From Acheta domesticus (lineage: Eukaryota; Arthropoda; Insecta; Orthoptera; Gryllidae), in assembly GCA_031308135.1 (NCBI GenBank), contig JAHLJT010000631.1, positions 194,918,685-194,982,684 on the forward strand: 64,000 nucleotides of DNA, written 5' to 3'. Below are positions 1-10,699 of this stretch, piece by piece (position 1 is the first letter of the stretch; every line of letters starts with the position of its first letter). Both the position numbers and the translations under genes were made by a program. The notes beneath the pieces were generated by a model that was given only the letters and a program-made list of their open reading frames with translations, was not told the origin of the DNA and did no database searches.

Positions 1-1071
1 ATTACAAATTGCTCAAAAAACAAAGGAGTATGACAACTTTTATAGGCGAATTGACGAAAATATTTTCTACATATTTTCAACTTGAAAAACTTTTATTACG
101 TCAAATTAACACACTTTAATGTTGTAAGAGATCTGGGAGAGTGATGTTTTACATGGTGTGACCTGAAACGTTCAGTGGAATGATTATTATATTATAGTCG
201 TGTAAACCCATAACAAATTGACGGTAACTCATCAGAAATATACAAAAGTAACTTGTATATTGTTTATAAGTAACTTGTATAGGTTTTGTATACCCACAAA
301 TTTTAAAAGTTTCCATATCTTCCAATCCATATTGCTTTTGTCTTAAACTCAGAAGACTTTAGGACAAATGAAATTACTTTTGGTTTCAATATATTTGTTT
401 AAATAAATTCAGTAAATGCATCAGAAACATTGTCTTCCTTAAGATACGCTTGTAAACAAACCGGTAGGCAGTCACACAACGTCATTGTTCGGGCATGTGG
501 TGGGCGGAAATTCTGCAGTACAACTTCAGTGAAGCTCTCACATCTATTATTAAGGTGCCTAACTGAGAATGATGAAAAATCGTGACATTTCCTGTTTTTC
601 AATTTTTATTGGGTCGTGTGCACTGTTTTATTATCTTTTAAATGCTTCAAACTGTTTCTTGCTAGTTTTCTTGGTTTTTAAGAAATTTGTTTTTCGAAGA
701 GTGTCAACTGTGAAGTCCTCAGTGAACTTCAGATGCATTTTTCTAAATTGGGAATTTTCATCACTTCCATGCCTGTCAAACATCATAAATCGTAAACTAT
801 TAATGATGATAATATAATTCTTTTTGCAGTATGTAACTCATAATTTGCTCTAGTGAATGAACTAAAATGATGAATCTGTCACTTCAGTTTCAATTTTATG
901 AACTGAAATGTCCAGAATGAATGTATAAATAATTATTTTTCTTAAATAATTGAATCAGGACTCTTTACCATTCTAGTTCATTCACTAGAATATTCAATTG
1001 TTATTAATTTTAAAAATCGAATTGTGAAAATACATCAATTTGTTGTAGCGTTATGTTTGAAGGAAAAGCCT
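1..1071. other. AT-rich DNA, no recognisable gene
   Basis: The stretch is AT-rich and all reading frames are short. The two frames above 60 codons, one on each strand around 399-817, show no recognisable motif and overlap each other. I see no splice-bounded exon, RNA gene or repeat copy that matches elsewhere in the window. Confidence 0.6.
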
Positions 1072-1181
1072 GCACGGACGCACGACCAATGCACGGACGA
1101 ACGGACAAATGCACGAACGAACTGACAAACGGACGGACACATTGACAAATGCACGGACACATGCACGGACGAACGGACGGA
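1072..1181. repeat. Degenerate (GGAC/GAAC)n tetramer tract
   Basis: About 110 bases are built from imperfect four-base words of the ACGG/GAAC type with interspersed GCAC and AAAT. The composition contrasts with the AT-rich flanks. A tetramer tract also occurs inside one family B copy (CCGT at 46202-46236, which is the complementary type), so this may be the remnant tract of a decayed minus-strand copy. The surrounding bases do not align well enough to claim that. Confidence 0.7.
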
Positions 1182-1269
1182 GGTTACTCGATTATCATGT
1201 AAGAATGTTCATTCATTTCAAAAAAAGTATTGCACATATCTTGAATAACATGCAAGAAAAGTTCATATA

Positions 1270-1660
1270 GCACGATCGTGAGCTTCGCGCAAAAATATCT
1301 AATTAACTCTGTAATCTGAGATAGAACTATTGGCAAAGGAACTGACATGCGCTGAGCCACAAGCGATCACGCGCCAAGTGCCCGCGTGAGAACATAGTTT
1401 CCGTTGGGAGTCCGGGACGGAGGAGCGGTCGGGATGGGAAGAGGGTAAGTCGACGGCGGCGTCGGACGCGCGTCGTGAGGAGGGGGCAGGAGGTAGCGCG
1501 AGAGCAAGAAGGCGCCGCGGCGTCAGTGGGGGCGAGGGGCGGGGAGTGGGAGGGGGATTGCTCGGATTAGCGACGCAAGAAAAGCACCGCTCGCCCACCC
1601 GCCCACCCGCTCGCCCGCGCGCCCGTCCGCGGAGGCGGAGATGACGGAAGTGGAGTGGCG
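1270..1660. other. GC- and CpG-rich block
   Basis: Composition changes abruptly from AT-rich to GC-rich with many CG dinucleotides and short C-runs on the plus strand (CCCACCCGC-like words near 1590-1630). It could be a CpG island or degenerated minisatellite DNA, as it runs directly into the tandem repeats starting near 1660. The 145-codon minus-strand frame across it is proline, arginine and serine rich and looks like composition rather than protein. Confidence 0.5.
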
Positions 1661-2600
1661 GTGGTGATGGATGGAAGGCTGGGGTAGAGACGATGGTGGA
1701 CTTTGCCAAGGACTCAGTGGAGGAGGAGACGGTCAAATATGTGGAGATGGTATTGGAGGGGAAAGTAATGCTGATGATAGTGGACGTGGCGATGGTAATG
1801 GCGAGAATGAATGAGGTGAAAGCGACGTGATGAAGATGTGTGTGGCTGGTCCGAAGCTGCTGGAGGTTAATGCAATGTTGATTGTGCTGATGCAGTTGAT
1901 TCAGGCGACAGTGGCGCCGGTGGCATGGACAAAGACGTAAACGCTGACTGTGGTGGCGATGACGAAAGAGGTGGAGTAGTGTGAGTGATGTTTAGAACGG
2001 TGGGGCAGAGATGACGTTTGCCAAGGACTCAGTAGAGAAAGAGACGGTGAAATAGGTGGAGATTTGTGTGGAGATGGTACTGGAAGGGTGGTAATGATGA
2101 TAATAGTGGAGGTGGCTATGGTAATGGCGAGAATGAATGAGATGAAGACGAGTGTGGCTGGTCCGATGCTGCCGGAGGTTAAGGCAATATTGATTGTGCC
2201 GTTGCTGTTGATTCAGGCGACAGTGTCGCCGGTGGCCTGGACACAGACGTAAACGCGGATTGCGGTGGCGATGAGGAAAGAGATGGAGTGGGGGTAGTGA
2301 TGGATTGAAGGATGGGCAGAGACGACGGTGCAGTTTGTCAAGGACTCAATGGAGGAAGAGACGGAGAAATAGGAGGAAATTTGTGTGGAGATGTTATTAG
2401 CGGGAGTGGTAATGCTAATAATAATGAAGATGGTGAGAATGGAGGAGAAGGTGAAAGCGATGTTGAAAAGACGTCCGTTGATGATGCAATGCGGTTGGAG
2501 GGTAAGGCGATGTTGATAGTGCCGGTGCAGTTGATTCGGGTGCCAGTGGCATGGATAGAGATGCTGATTATGGCGGCAGTGGACACGAAATAGGCAGCGA
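1660..2600 (+). repeat. Tandem repeat, ~316-bp unit, three copies
   Basis: The landmark TTGYCAAGGACTCA recurs at about 1703, 2018 and 2335, giving spacings of 315 and 317 bases. Other landmarks recur in register: TGTGTGGAGATG-like words, GGTAATGGCGAGAATGAATGA-type words in copies one and two, and a GTGGCATGGA-type word near each unit end. The unit itself is made of degenerate GRT/GGY triplets, so it looks like a higher-order repeat built from an older trinucleotide tract. Stop codons occur in every frame at unit scale, so coding is unlikely. Confidence 0.85.
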
Positions 2601-3065
2601 TGCATCGAAAGAAGAGATAAGAGTAGACAGCAGTAATAGAGACGACGGAAATCCGGTGATGGTCTTGGTAGAAGGCGTGAAGTTGGAGATGGAAACGGTA
2701 TCGGTAGTGGTAGATAGTCTGCGGCAGAGGTAGTGTCGGCGCTGGTGATGGCGACGAAGGTGGCGGAAATGACATTTGGCGACTGTGGACACAGTGGTGA
2801 AAGCGACGGCAAAGGTTGCGACGCAGATACTGACAGAGGCTGCGGTAGTGATGGATACTACAGAGGTAGTCACAGAGTCAGTGGCGGCGTAGGCAGCAGT
2901 AGTGTCGTAGGCGCCGGCAGAGGCGGTGCCGGAAACGGTGAGAGAGGAAGTGGCAGCGACGACGGAGGCTGCGAAATTGACGGAGGCGGCGACAGTTATG
3001 GCGACGGCGAAGACGGCATTAGTGGCTGTGGTAGCAGAGAAGGCGACGGCGTCGTCGGCGGCGTT
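2600..3065 (+). repeat. Degenerate purine-rich triplet tract (GRC/GGY)
   Basis: The sequence continues the triplet texture of the upstream tandem repeat without a clear long unit: GGC, GAC, GGT and AGT triplets dominate. The resulting frames read as glycine/aspartate or alanine/threonine runs. It ends near 3065, where composition switches to C-rich. Confidence 0.6.
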
Positions 3066-3229
3066 TTATCCCCGAACGCTCCGTTTGCACTTCATCATCC
3101 GGCTCGGCCGCTTGCCCCACCCCCGTCCCGTCCTCGCTCCACCCGCTTGGCCCGCGAACGTCAATAAGAAGGACTGCGACGCGCCGGAAACGTATAGACC
3201 GCGCGGTGTGCCGCGGCCGTCTTCCAGAC

Positions 3230-3480
3230 AGCGCCTGCCCACCGCCGCCCGCCGCCCCGGGCCCGCCGCCCCCGGCCCGCCGCCCCCGACCCGCCGCCCG
3301 CCGCCCGCCGCCCGCCGCCCGCCGCCCCCGACCCGCCGCCCCCGACCCCGGCCCCCGGTCCCCGGCCCGCTGCCCGCCACCCGCCACCCGCCACCCGCCA
3401 CCCGCCACCCGCCACCCGCCACCCGCCACCCCGGCCCCGCTGCCACTCGGACCGCCGCCCGCCGTCCCCGGCTCCACCCT
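3230..3480 (+). repeat. C-rich heptamer minisatellite (CCCGCCG / CCCGCCA)
   Basis: Two adjacent heptamer types are visible. CCCGCCG runs occur around 3290-3330, followed by about eight uninterrupted CCCGCCA copies from about 3373 to 3429. The flanks to about 3230 and 3480 are imperfect versions with CCCCGAC and CCCCGGC. The minus strand is a run of G3 blocks with potential for G-quadruplex structure. All the long proline or glycine/arginine frames of 2926-3801 arise from this array. Confidence 0.9.
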
Positions 3481-3840
3481 GGGCCCACCACCTGCCGCTC
3501 CCGACCTTCCTCCCGCCTCCCGCTGCCCATGGCCCGCACCCCGGCGCCCGCCGCGCGCCATCCACTGCTCCCGGGCCGCCGCCCGCGCAGTCCTCCGAGG
3601 GGATCCACGCTCCGTCAGCTGCTTTCCACTGCGTTGCCCGGCGACGTCTATTACTCCACTCGCGTCTTACACCTCTGTGTTGTCCCATTGTCCAGAGACA
3701 CTATTGCATTGCTGCTCCAAGGTTTCCTACGGATGATCACTCTTGAACCTACCTCCAGCTTAGCTTTCCAGTTTGTTTTGTACTTTATCTCCTTTAGTTA
3801 GTGAAGAGAAAATAATGTAGTACGGCAACAGAAAATGAAG
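3480..3840. other. GC-rich to AT-rich transition, no gene recognised
   Basis: The C-rich composition persists to about 3670 as non-repetitive CG-containing sequence and then returns to AT-rich DNA. There is no identifiable coding motif, splice pair or copy of a dispersed repeat. Confidence 0.4.
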
Positions 3841-3849
3841 ATTTTCATC

Positions 3850-4690
3850 AGAAAGAGTCCATTTGTCGGGCGCTGGATAAAAAATATTCTTGTGTCTGTT
3901 CCTATATGTAGTTAAATACTTCCTCTAACACGTATATTCAAAATTCTTGATTTGTGGGCTCTTGATACCAAAAAATCGATTGATGGGCAAAAAGCCTGTC
4001 TGAAACCAATGCTAGCACCTAAATTATTCAGCCGTTCTTGTGTATTTAAAATTGATATTCCAAGATCGATCTGAACGAAATGAGATCCTGCGATATTTAA
4101 TAGGAAATTTTGATTTATGGGGGTACTTTACATTAAGCCTCACCATTTGCGATTTTAAAAAATTCTCCAAATAATTTGATTAATCTTTCTTCTCGAATAG
4201 AGTAGGAAACGCCTAAAAGAAAGTTGCAGGTTTCATTTTCATTGAAATATCTGATTTTTGGAAAATTGAAAATTGAAAATTTGCCAAAAAAATCTCGCCT
4301 AACTCAGGAAGTATGCAGAAGATTTTTGATATTGTCGTACAACTACAATAAAATATTTCTTTAATTCAATAGAGATATTCTATTGAGATATTTCTTTAAT
4401 TTTTTCTCGTATGTGTCAATAGTTGCTATGAAACCTAATGCTTATTCCATTTTCGGGGAACTCTCTGTACTTTCGTCTTAAAAAGTCGTTCTAAAAAATT
4501 CTGATGTGTGAGTAAAGTCATGTGCAATCTATTGAAAAAATACAAGCGGTTTTACCGTAATTACTTTACGTTAATGCAATTTAAAAAAATATTCTCAAAA
4601 ACAGATCCAAGTTTTCTATACACTTTTTTCATGAATAGACGAAAGGAGGCTTACAGAAATGATTAGGTCTAATTTTTGTTGAACTGTCTT
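3850..4690 (+). repeat. Dispersed repeat family B, copy 1
   Basis: This copy aligns by eye with 45945-46740: CTTGATACC followed by a diverged AAAGCCTGTCTG segment, a GCTAGCACCTAAA block, GATATTCCAAGATCGATCTGA, and GGGGGTACTTTA followed by AAGCCTC. It also aligns in reverse complement with 26945-27430 (ACGTGTTAGAGGAAGTA and TTTTATCCA landmarks). The CCGT tetramer tract of the 46-kb copy is absent here. There is no ORF. The class is unknown: no terminal repeats and no tRNA-like head were seen. Confidence 0.75.
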
Positions 4691-5290
4691 AATTTTGGAA
4701 CAATTTGTAAAATAAAGAAATGGAAGATACTATTATTTCGGAAAATGCGTCGGCAAAAGACAGTACGGCCAAGCAACTGCACGGTGTGACAATCAAGCGC
4801 AGGGTGACTCATGAACTTCATGAACCTTCATCAACTTTGTAAACCTAAGTTCGTATCTCGACTCTGCGAAAAAAGCTTTTGTAGATTCATGTAGTAAATA
4901 CTGCGTAACCGTTATAAAAGTGCGAGAAAGTATTTACGATTATAGCACCACTAGTTATTTTTTCTGCACTTACTATACATTTCAAGAAAATTCACTGTTT
5001 CTGTATCCTTTTCACACTAAAACTTCGAAACTTGGTTTCAAAATATTCATAATGATATGTTCTGAAATTTAATTGCCTTTTTATACCCATGATGAAGTAA
5101 TTCGGATTCGTCAATACTTGTCATTCTTTCACCTTTTGCTCAACCTCTCCGATTGCAAGCTTTATTCACATCAACCTCACCGCTTTCCGATTGGAAACCG
5201 CTTTGCAATTCTCACCACATTCATCGCCTCCATCACGAATACCGCAGCCACCTCCCTCAGCCAGCCCATTCTCCTGCACAACGTCGATTC
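4690..5290. other. AT-rich DNA, no recognisable gene
   Basis: Mixed AT-rich DNA with no long frame until the GC-rich block begins near 5290. I see no repeat copy, RNA gene or clear regulatory element. Confidence 0.45.
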
Positions 5291-5324
5291 TCCGACAGTC
5301 GATACGTCGAACGGGCAACAGCTG

Positions 5325-5460
5325 CGTGCGGCCGGCGGCGGCGGCGGCGGCGGGCCGCGGCGCCCCAGGTAGTCACTGGGTCGGCGCGCGTTCCCTCCTC
5401 GTCCTCCGCGCTCCTCCTGCCGCCTCACCGGCCGCCCCGGAGATGATACTGACGGATGGC
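5325..5460. other. CpG-rich block with short (GGC)n tract
   Basis: A (GGC)n run of about eight units sits at about 5329-5355, embedded in CG-rich sequence up to about 5460. The combination resembles a CpG island edge or 5'UTR-like tract, but no convincing start codon and donor site pair was found. Confidence 0.45.
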
Positions 5461-5639
5461 TCGGTTCAGGAAGCGTGCAGGGAAAGGGGGCAACGCGAGG
5501 GAAGGGGAGGAATTTCAGAAGGTAGGGAAGAAAAAATAGGACAGGACGGAGGGATGAGGAGGGGGAAAATGTGGGTCAGAGGAAAGCAAGGCAGAATGAA
5601 TGATTTTGTGGTGGGCATGGCGGTTCGGAGAGCATGGTG

Positions 5640-6250
5640 GGCTAGAGGTATGACGGGGAGGAAGTAAAGGGGGACGGAGGGCATGGCAGGGCGTAGGAAA
5701 TGGCGGGACGGAGATCATGGCGGAGCAGATGACATGGTGGGGAGAAGGGCCTGGAGGGGCAAATGGCATGACGGGAGGATTTCACAGAGGGGCACAAGTA
5801 ATAGGGGAGTGGAGGGTAGAGGGCGGAGGCCATGGATGAACGGAGAGCATGGCGAGGCGGATGACATGGCGGGAAAGAAGGGGTGGAGGGGCGGACGTTT
5901 TGGCGGGGCAAGGGTATGACGTTTCGGAGGGCATGGCGGGACGCAGGGCTTGGCGGGGCGGTTGACATGGCAAGGCGAAGGCCATGGAAGGGCGAGGGCA
6001 TGGCGGGTGGAGGACATTGTGGGGCGGAAGTAATGGCGGGGAAGACAGTACGACGGGGCGGAGGGCTTGGCGGGTCGGAGGGCATAGCGGGCCGGAGGAC
6101 ATGGCGGGTCGTGGGGCATGGCGGGGTGGTGGGAATGGCGGGGCGGAGACCACGGCGGGGCGGAGGGCACGGCGTGGTGGAGGGCATGGAAGGGAGGAGG
6201 GATGGAGGGAATTGCGGGGCGGAGGGCATGGCGGTGGAGATGAAGGCATG
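5640..6250 (+). repeat. G-rich minisatellite, ~15-17-bp degenerate unit
   Basis: Words of the form ATGGCGGGGCGGAGGGC recur throughout with unit lengths drifting around 15-17 bases (for example GGCATGGCGGG many times between 5920 and 6180). The copies are diverged, so it is an old array. All six reading frames stay open for 80-195 codons because TAA-type triplets are rare in the unit. The predicted frames on both strands are repeat shadows. Confidence 0.85.
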
Positions 6251-6600
6251 ACGAAGGGCAAGGCGCAGGTACGGACGGGTAAGGCGGATAGGAGTGATGG
6301 TCGGTGGAGAGGGCGGGCGGTTAGTGAAGGATGGGGCGCTGCAGGAGTGACGGGCTCAGAGTCCGACTGCGGGCGGAGCGGGGGAGGGTGAGTGTGGGGG
6401 CGGGGCGGGGCGGGACGGCGATCGCGAGTATCCGCGAGGCATGGCCAGCGCTTCCCGCAGATCTTTCGCCGATATACGCCGCTTTCTTTCCCTCAGGGGA
6501 GGAATCCTCCTCGAGAAGGAGTATCGGCGCTTCGTGGCCGGCCGTCCCCCCCTCCCTCCCCACCCCTCCCCCTCCGCCAACCCGCTTCGCACATTTTTAT
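6250..6600. other. CpG-rich block with a G-quadruplex-type GC tract
   Basis: GC-rich, CG-dense DNA follows the minisatellite. At 6396-6413 four G-runs of at least three are separated by single C bases, which is the textbook one-base-loop G-quadruplex pattern and also a cluster of GC-box (GGGGCGGGG) words. It ends near 6600 at AT-rich DNA. It could be a CpG-island promoter. No exon could be assigned. Confidence 0.5.
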
Positions 6601-6639
6601 CTCTTCGGGTTTTATGCGTACACAAAGATTGGGATATGA

Positions 6640-7055
6640 AAGTTTAAAGCGGCAGTTCTCGAAGTGTTTTGGTGGATGGAACAGTTCCGCAGATGTATTT
6701 CGCTTTAAGTAATATTGTTCATGGTTTTATGTTGTGTGTTGGGAATCATAGAACTTTTTAAAATTGTGTGTAATTTAGGTACTTTTCATTCATAATTTTA
6801 ACTGTTATTGCCGATCCTGACGACGTCGAAGTTTGCGAGAGGTAGCCTATCGAATGAGAATTCTCGCAAAATGTGCAAATGGAAAAACTCAGAATAACAG
6901 CATTTTAGGGGAATGCAGACGTATTTAGTATTGAACAAGGTAAACTCTGAAGGAATCGCTTTGGCTACACTAGCAGACAAGCGAATATAGTACTGACTGT
7001 TGCAGTAACTGGTTTGACTACGTACGCAGAAGTCGTACGACAACAAAAATACAGC
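6640..7055. other. AT-rich DNA, no recognisable gene
   Basis: No repeat copy or gene is visible. The 82-codon minus-strand frame near 6798-7046 has no recognisable motif. Confidence 0.4.
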
Positions 7056-7059
7056 CTCA

Positions 7060-7250
7060 ATTTCGTTCCTTTTTACTTTCTCGCTGAGGTGTAGAGAGAA
7101 AGCTATTTAATGCTGCTCGAAAACACTGCAAATTTTTGTCAGAAAACTTATTACAGGGCCCTGGTGTCGAAAAAGTAGATAAATCCATTAGCTAAATTTA
7201 GAAAAAAAATCATCTACACGTGATGTCAGTACTCACAGAAAAGTCGTATT
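7060..7250 (+). repeat. Dispersed repeat family B, copy 2 (5' part)
   Basis: The segment aligns by eye with about 45960-46150: TTTTACTTTC, GAAAG-TATTTAATGCTG, CGAAAA, a TTATTACAGGGCC/TTAATTGCCGGGCC block, TAGCTAAATTTAGAAAAAAAATC, and ACACGTGATGT. It stops before the family's CTTGATACC block, so this is a truncated copy. Confidence 0.75.
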
Positions 7251-7259
7251 ACATTTCGG

Positions 7260-9610
7260 TATTTTGTCCATTACACCTTATGGCATCTGTACGAAACGTC
7301 TATCCAGTTTGTGTCTTTATACCATCTGGAACCACCTAGTTCATTCACCAGTCTCCCCAAACCATGGTTTAAAATGGCTCGTAAGTCTGTGTCGGATGTA
7401 TTATCTTTCTTTCTCGATCAGTGTAGCTCATGAACCCATCGGTGCTTAGAGCACGATAGGGGTATGAAGTACAAAATGCCCTACAATCGGATTGATAGCA
7501 AGTGACCCTATGTCCGTAACATTTGCCCTTAGTAATTGCATACCCCAGGTTGTCAAACGATTATGTACAGGTTGTTGGGGATGAGGAAGGGAGCTATTTC
7601 ATAGGTGATGCATTGTGTACTGGAAATGAACACCACGCCACAAACCAAACAACCCAATGCTTTACACGGAATTTGAACGCACTTGGCGCTAGGACCCAAG
7701 CCCCAGTGCCACCAAATTTACTGCGAAAGATCAAAATGTCAATGATGTACAAAACGAATGGAAATAATAAGGTTGGAAAGGTAACTTCTCCATGCCACAA
7801 TATTATTACTAATTATTCATGTCCAAGGCGAGATTAGAACTGCGCCCCATTAAGTCGAAATGTAGACACACGTCTACCCCCAAAATTATGTCAGGGGGAG
7901 GATTTTAATGACCTAAAAAACGGACAAAATTATCAATGAAATGCTCTTAAAATGTAAAAATGCCCTAAAATAGAAAAATTATTTTTAAAAAATTGATCAA
8001 AACCACTTCAGATGAACGACTCAAGGAATTGTTATGTTACGGATGTAATCGCGGCTGCTTCTTTTTGTTCAAGTGATTTGTTCAAGCTTGCAAACTTTTG
8101 ATTTGAAAAACTACTCTTCACAAGAAAAATCTGCCTTCCTTCATAGCGAAATCGTCCGAAATGTCAATGGCGCCGATAGGTGTCACAAGAACCCTAGATT
8201 ACATAGTTCTTACAACGGCTGACATTACAATATATATTATCAAAGAAATCGAAAAGGCTAGGTATTCTTTGGTGAACATTTGTTGCATCTCATAAATATT
8301 ATTTGAAGCAAGTACCATTAAAATTAAAATCGATGACATCAGCGAAGAATTCTTTGATGGCGTTAAAAATGACGTATTCATACTTTCAATTAAAAACGAA
8401 TTTCAATTAATTTAATTAATCTAAATATTTTTATGCTGCTTCGTAGAAGTGTTGATGTGCAATTTATTACCACTCCCTTATTTTATTACAGTTCGCATTT
8501 TTGCGACATCCTTTCTTTATTTTTAAAACTTGTTATTGCACTATGAAACAATATTATTTTAGCTTCTATAGAGCACATTTAGCTTCTATGGAGTACAAAA
8601 TATTTTCTTTCGGGAAAATAGAAATTGCATTGGATCGTATGTATGTAAATTACAATAGCTCACCTTGGATAGTATTTGATGCAATAGTATTCATAAGTAA
8701 TTATATGCACAAATAAGTTTTATCAGTGAAAAACATCAATAGTAATCTATGGCGAGCTCTTTAAATACACATTCTATGTACTTTGCAACTAATAAAGGTG
8801 AAAATTGAAAAAATGGTAAAGTATAGGAGTGCATATAAGAATACGATCAATGTTCTGTACAGTAAAAGGTTGGAAGTAATTTAAATAATTGTATTATTTC
8901 ATATGCGTTAACATTTGCTTATTAGGATGACAACATTTATATTTCTCTTTAACTAGGGCATATCAGATTTCTCTACTGTAGTAAGAATATAGTTGGTACT
9001 ACATACTTTTAAGTTCGATAATATAAGTAGGCATTATATACTGCGCTAATAGATCCTAACGGAATCTTTCTTTAAAATGTTTCTTTAAAATAAAACAGCC
9101 GATACATACACCGAAAAACGACACTGCATTCATGTTGGTAAACACGCTCTTTTTGTGTTCAGGACTTAAATATACGTCAAAGAAATACGATTTTTCAACA
9201 AGAATTGTTTCCCGTTACCACAGAAAAAGTGTATAACAGAAGAAAATTGAATGCCGTTATTTGCTTAATCACATTTGTTTGCTGCAGAAATCATAATCCG
9301 TTCACGTAGAACATATTTTGATTTTTGCTAATCAGATACCATCGCATGGAAACACATTCCCGCATGTGCATAATAATTGACAAACGGGCGCTCCCCCCTT
9401 GTTAATGGAATGTGCCCACATTGTCCTCCAATCACTCATTACGATTTGACGTCCGTTTGATTCGCTTAAAAAAATATTCGAAAACAAATCTGGCAAAAAA
9501 TTTCGCCGAATATTTCGCTCAGCAAACAGAGCTGACGCGTGGGAACGCAGTTACTACGCTGCACGCTTTGGCTCTCCGCCTCCCCGCGCCTAATTAACTT
9601 AGCGTCGCCG
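7260..9610. other. AT-rich DNA, no recognisable gene
   Basis: Several frames of 60-104 codons occur (for example 7523-7837 plus), but none shows a recognisable domain and opposing frames overlap. I see no RNA gene or repeat copy that recurs in the window. Confidence 0.45.
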
Positions 9611-9657
9611 TAATCGTGCGCAAATACCATGCAACTCGCCGAACGGCCCTCCTACTA

Positions 9658-10138
9658 GGGTGGTTCACGGTATCAACGGTTGTCACTGCAGTGCCTCTGA
9701 TCGGGAGGTCGTAGGTGCTCACGATGGCAAGACTTTCGGCACTAGGTAGAGAGCTAGGACAAGTTCTGGCGCTGTCTGGAGGAAAATTCTAGCGGCCGGC
9801 TGCTCTGATCGGTAGTTTTCCGAGGTTTCTCCGATCAACACCAGGCAAATGTCGCCCTAACAAACGGGTCAAGGACCGCGTGCGATATTTCCTACCCATT
9901 CCTTGTCAAATCATCACCCCTTACTTACACACACTTACACTAACATGCACTACACTATCACACATGCCGGGAGACCGGTCGGGACCTTAGAGCTTGTCCC
10001 GACTGGGGCGGTGCCCACTGCTGGGAGATCCCTGGTTGGTGAGAAATCCCGTTAGCCGACGTAGGTTGATGCCGGGTGTCATGCACTGCACTTTCGGGAA
10101 TAATTACCTTAGTTGACGCGCCTGGAATAACTAATTAA
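9658..10138 (+). mobile_element. SINE-like repeat family A, copy A1 (near full length)
   Basis: This is the best reference copy, about 480 bases. Landmarks in order are: GGTTCACGGTATCAAC and CACTGCAGTGCCTCTGA head, TTTTCGGCACTAGGTAGA, ATCAACACCAGGCAAATG, CCCTAACAAACGG, CCTTACTTACACACACTTACA, GGGAGACCGGTCGGGACC, CTTGTCCCGACTGGGGC, and an end near TAGTTGACGC. The first ~70 bases (GGTGGCTCA-like A-box; GGGAGGTCG followed by a diverged GGTGCTCAC B-box) resemble a decayed tRNA-type Pol III promoter. It therefore looks like a tRNA-derived SINE, which is inference. There is no ORF. Confidence 0.8.
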
Positions 10139-10163
10139 CCTACCAACCAAACGTCCCTCCGGG

Positions 10164-10206
10164 TGGGGTGGCTCAGGGTATCAACTTACCCTGTTGGTAG
10201 ATTCCA
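10164..10206 (+). mobile_element. Family A head fragment
   Basis: Only the start of the family is present (GGGGTGGCTCAGGGTATCAAC), 26 bases after copy A1. It then diverges to CTTACCCTGTTGGTAGATTCC. It may be a second insertion or the residue of a tandem arrangement. Confidence 0.55.
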
Positions 10207-10529
10207 TAAGTTTCCGGCCTCACTAACTTCTATTTTTTTATTCAAAGAAAAGAATTAACTTTTCAAATGAATCACTCCACTCCTTCACTCCAACTCATTT
10301 TTCACATCTGCATATTTTCATTTCTTGGTCTTTTAAAAAGTTTTGTTCGCTAAATGGTCAAACATTGATTCGTTAACCTGGCACTCATCTGAAAAGTTTC
10401 TTCTTGGAAGGTCATTCTTCAGTTTTCAGAAGTGGTAGATGTTTTTGGGTCCTCAATTTGAACTGTAGTGTAAGTAGTGCAACTCCTTGAAGCCTTAGTC
10501 CTTCACAACAGTCCTTCACAATAGCTAGT

Positions 10530-10690
10530 ATGATGCCTCGCTGGTGGAAGACACTTGGATGGAAAAATCCTCCGTAAGATTACGTGCAGATCGGCGCCGT
10601 GTCTTACCATCCAGCAGGGAAGAAATATAAATACATACTACACTTACGGTACTAATGAATATAGTGGCGAAATCATCAATCAACCAACCG
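10530..10690 (+). mobile_element. Family A, copy A2 (3' third only)
   Basis: The segment matches 45090-45240 closely: GCCTCGCTGGTGGA, ACTTGGATGGAAAAA-CCTC, GCAGGGAAGAAAT, and CTACACTTACGGTACTAATGA. The 5' two thirds are missing. The 119-codon frame starting at 10555 is read through this repeat and is not a gene. Confidence 0.75.
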
Positions 10691-10699
10691 ATCGCCCCT

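Noticed and set aside
2926..3801. Proline-rich 291-codon frame resembling an extensin-like protein
   Set aside because: Heptamer CCCGCCG/CCCGCCA array composition; four other overlapping long frames exist on both strands.
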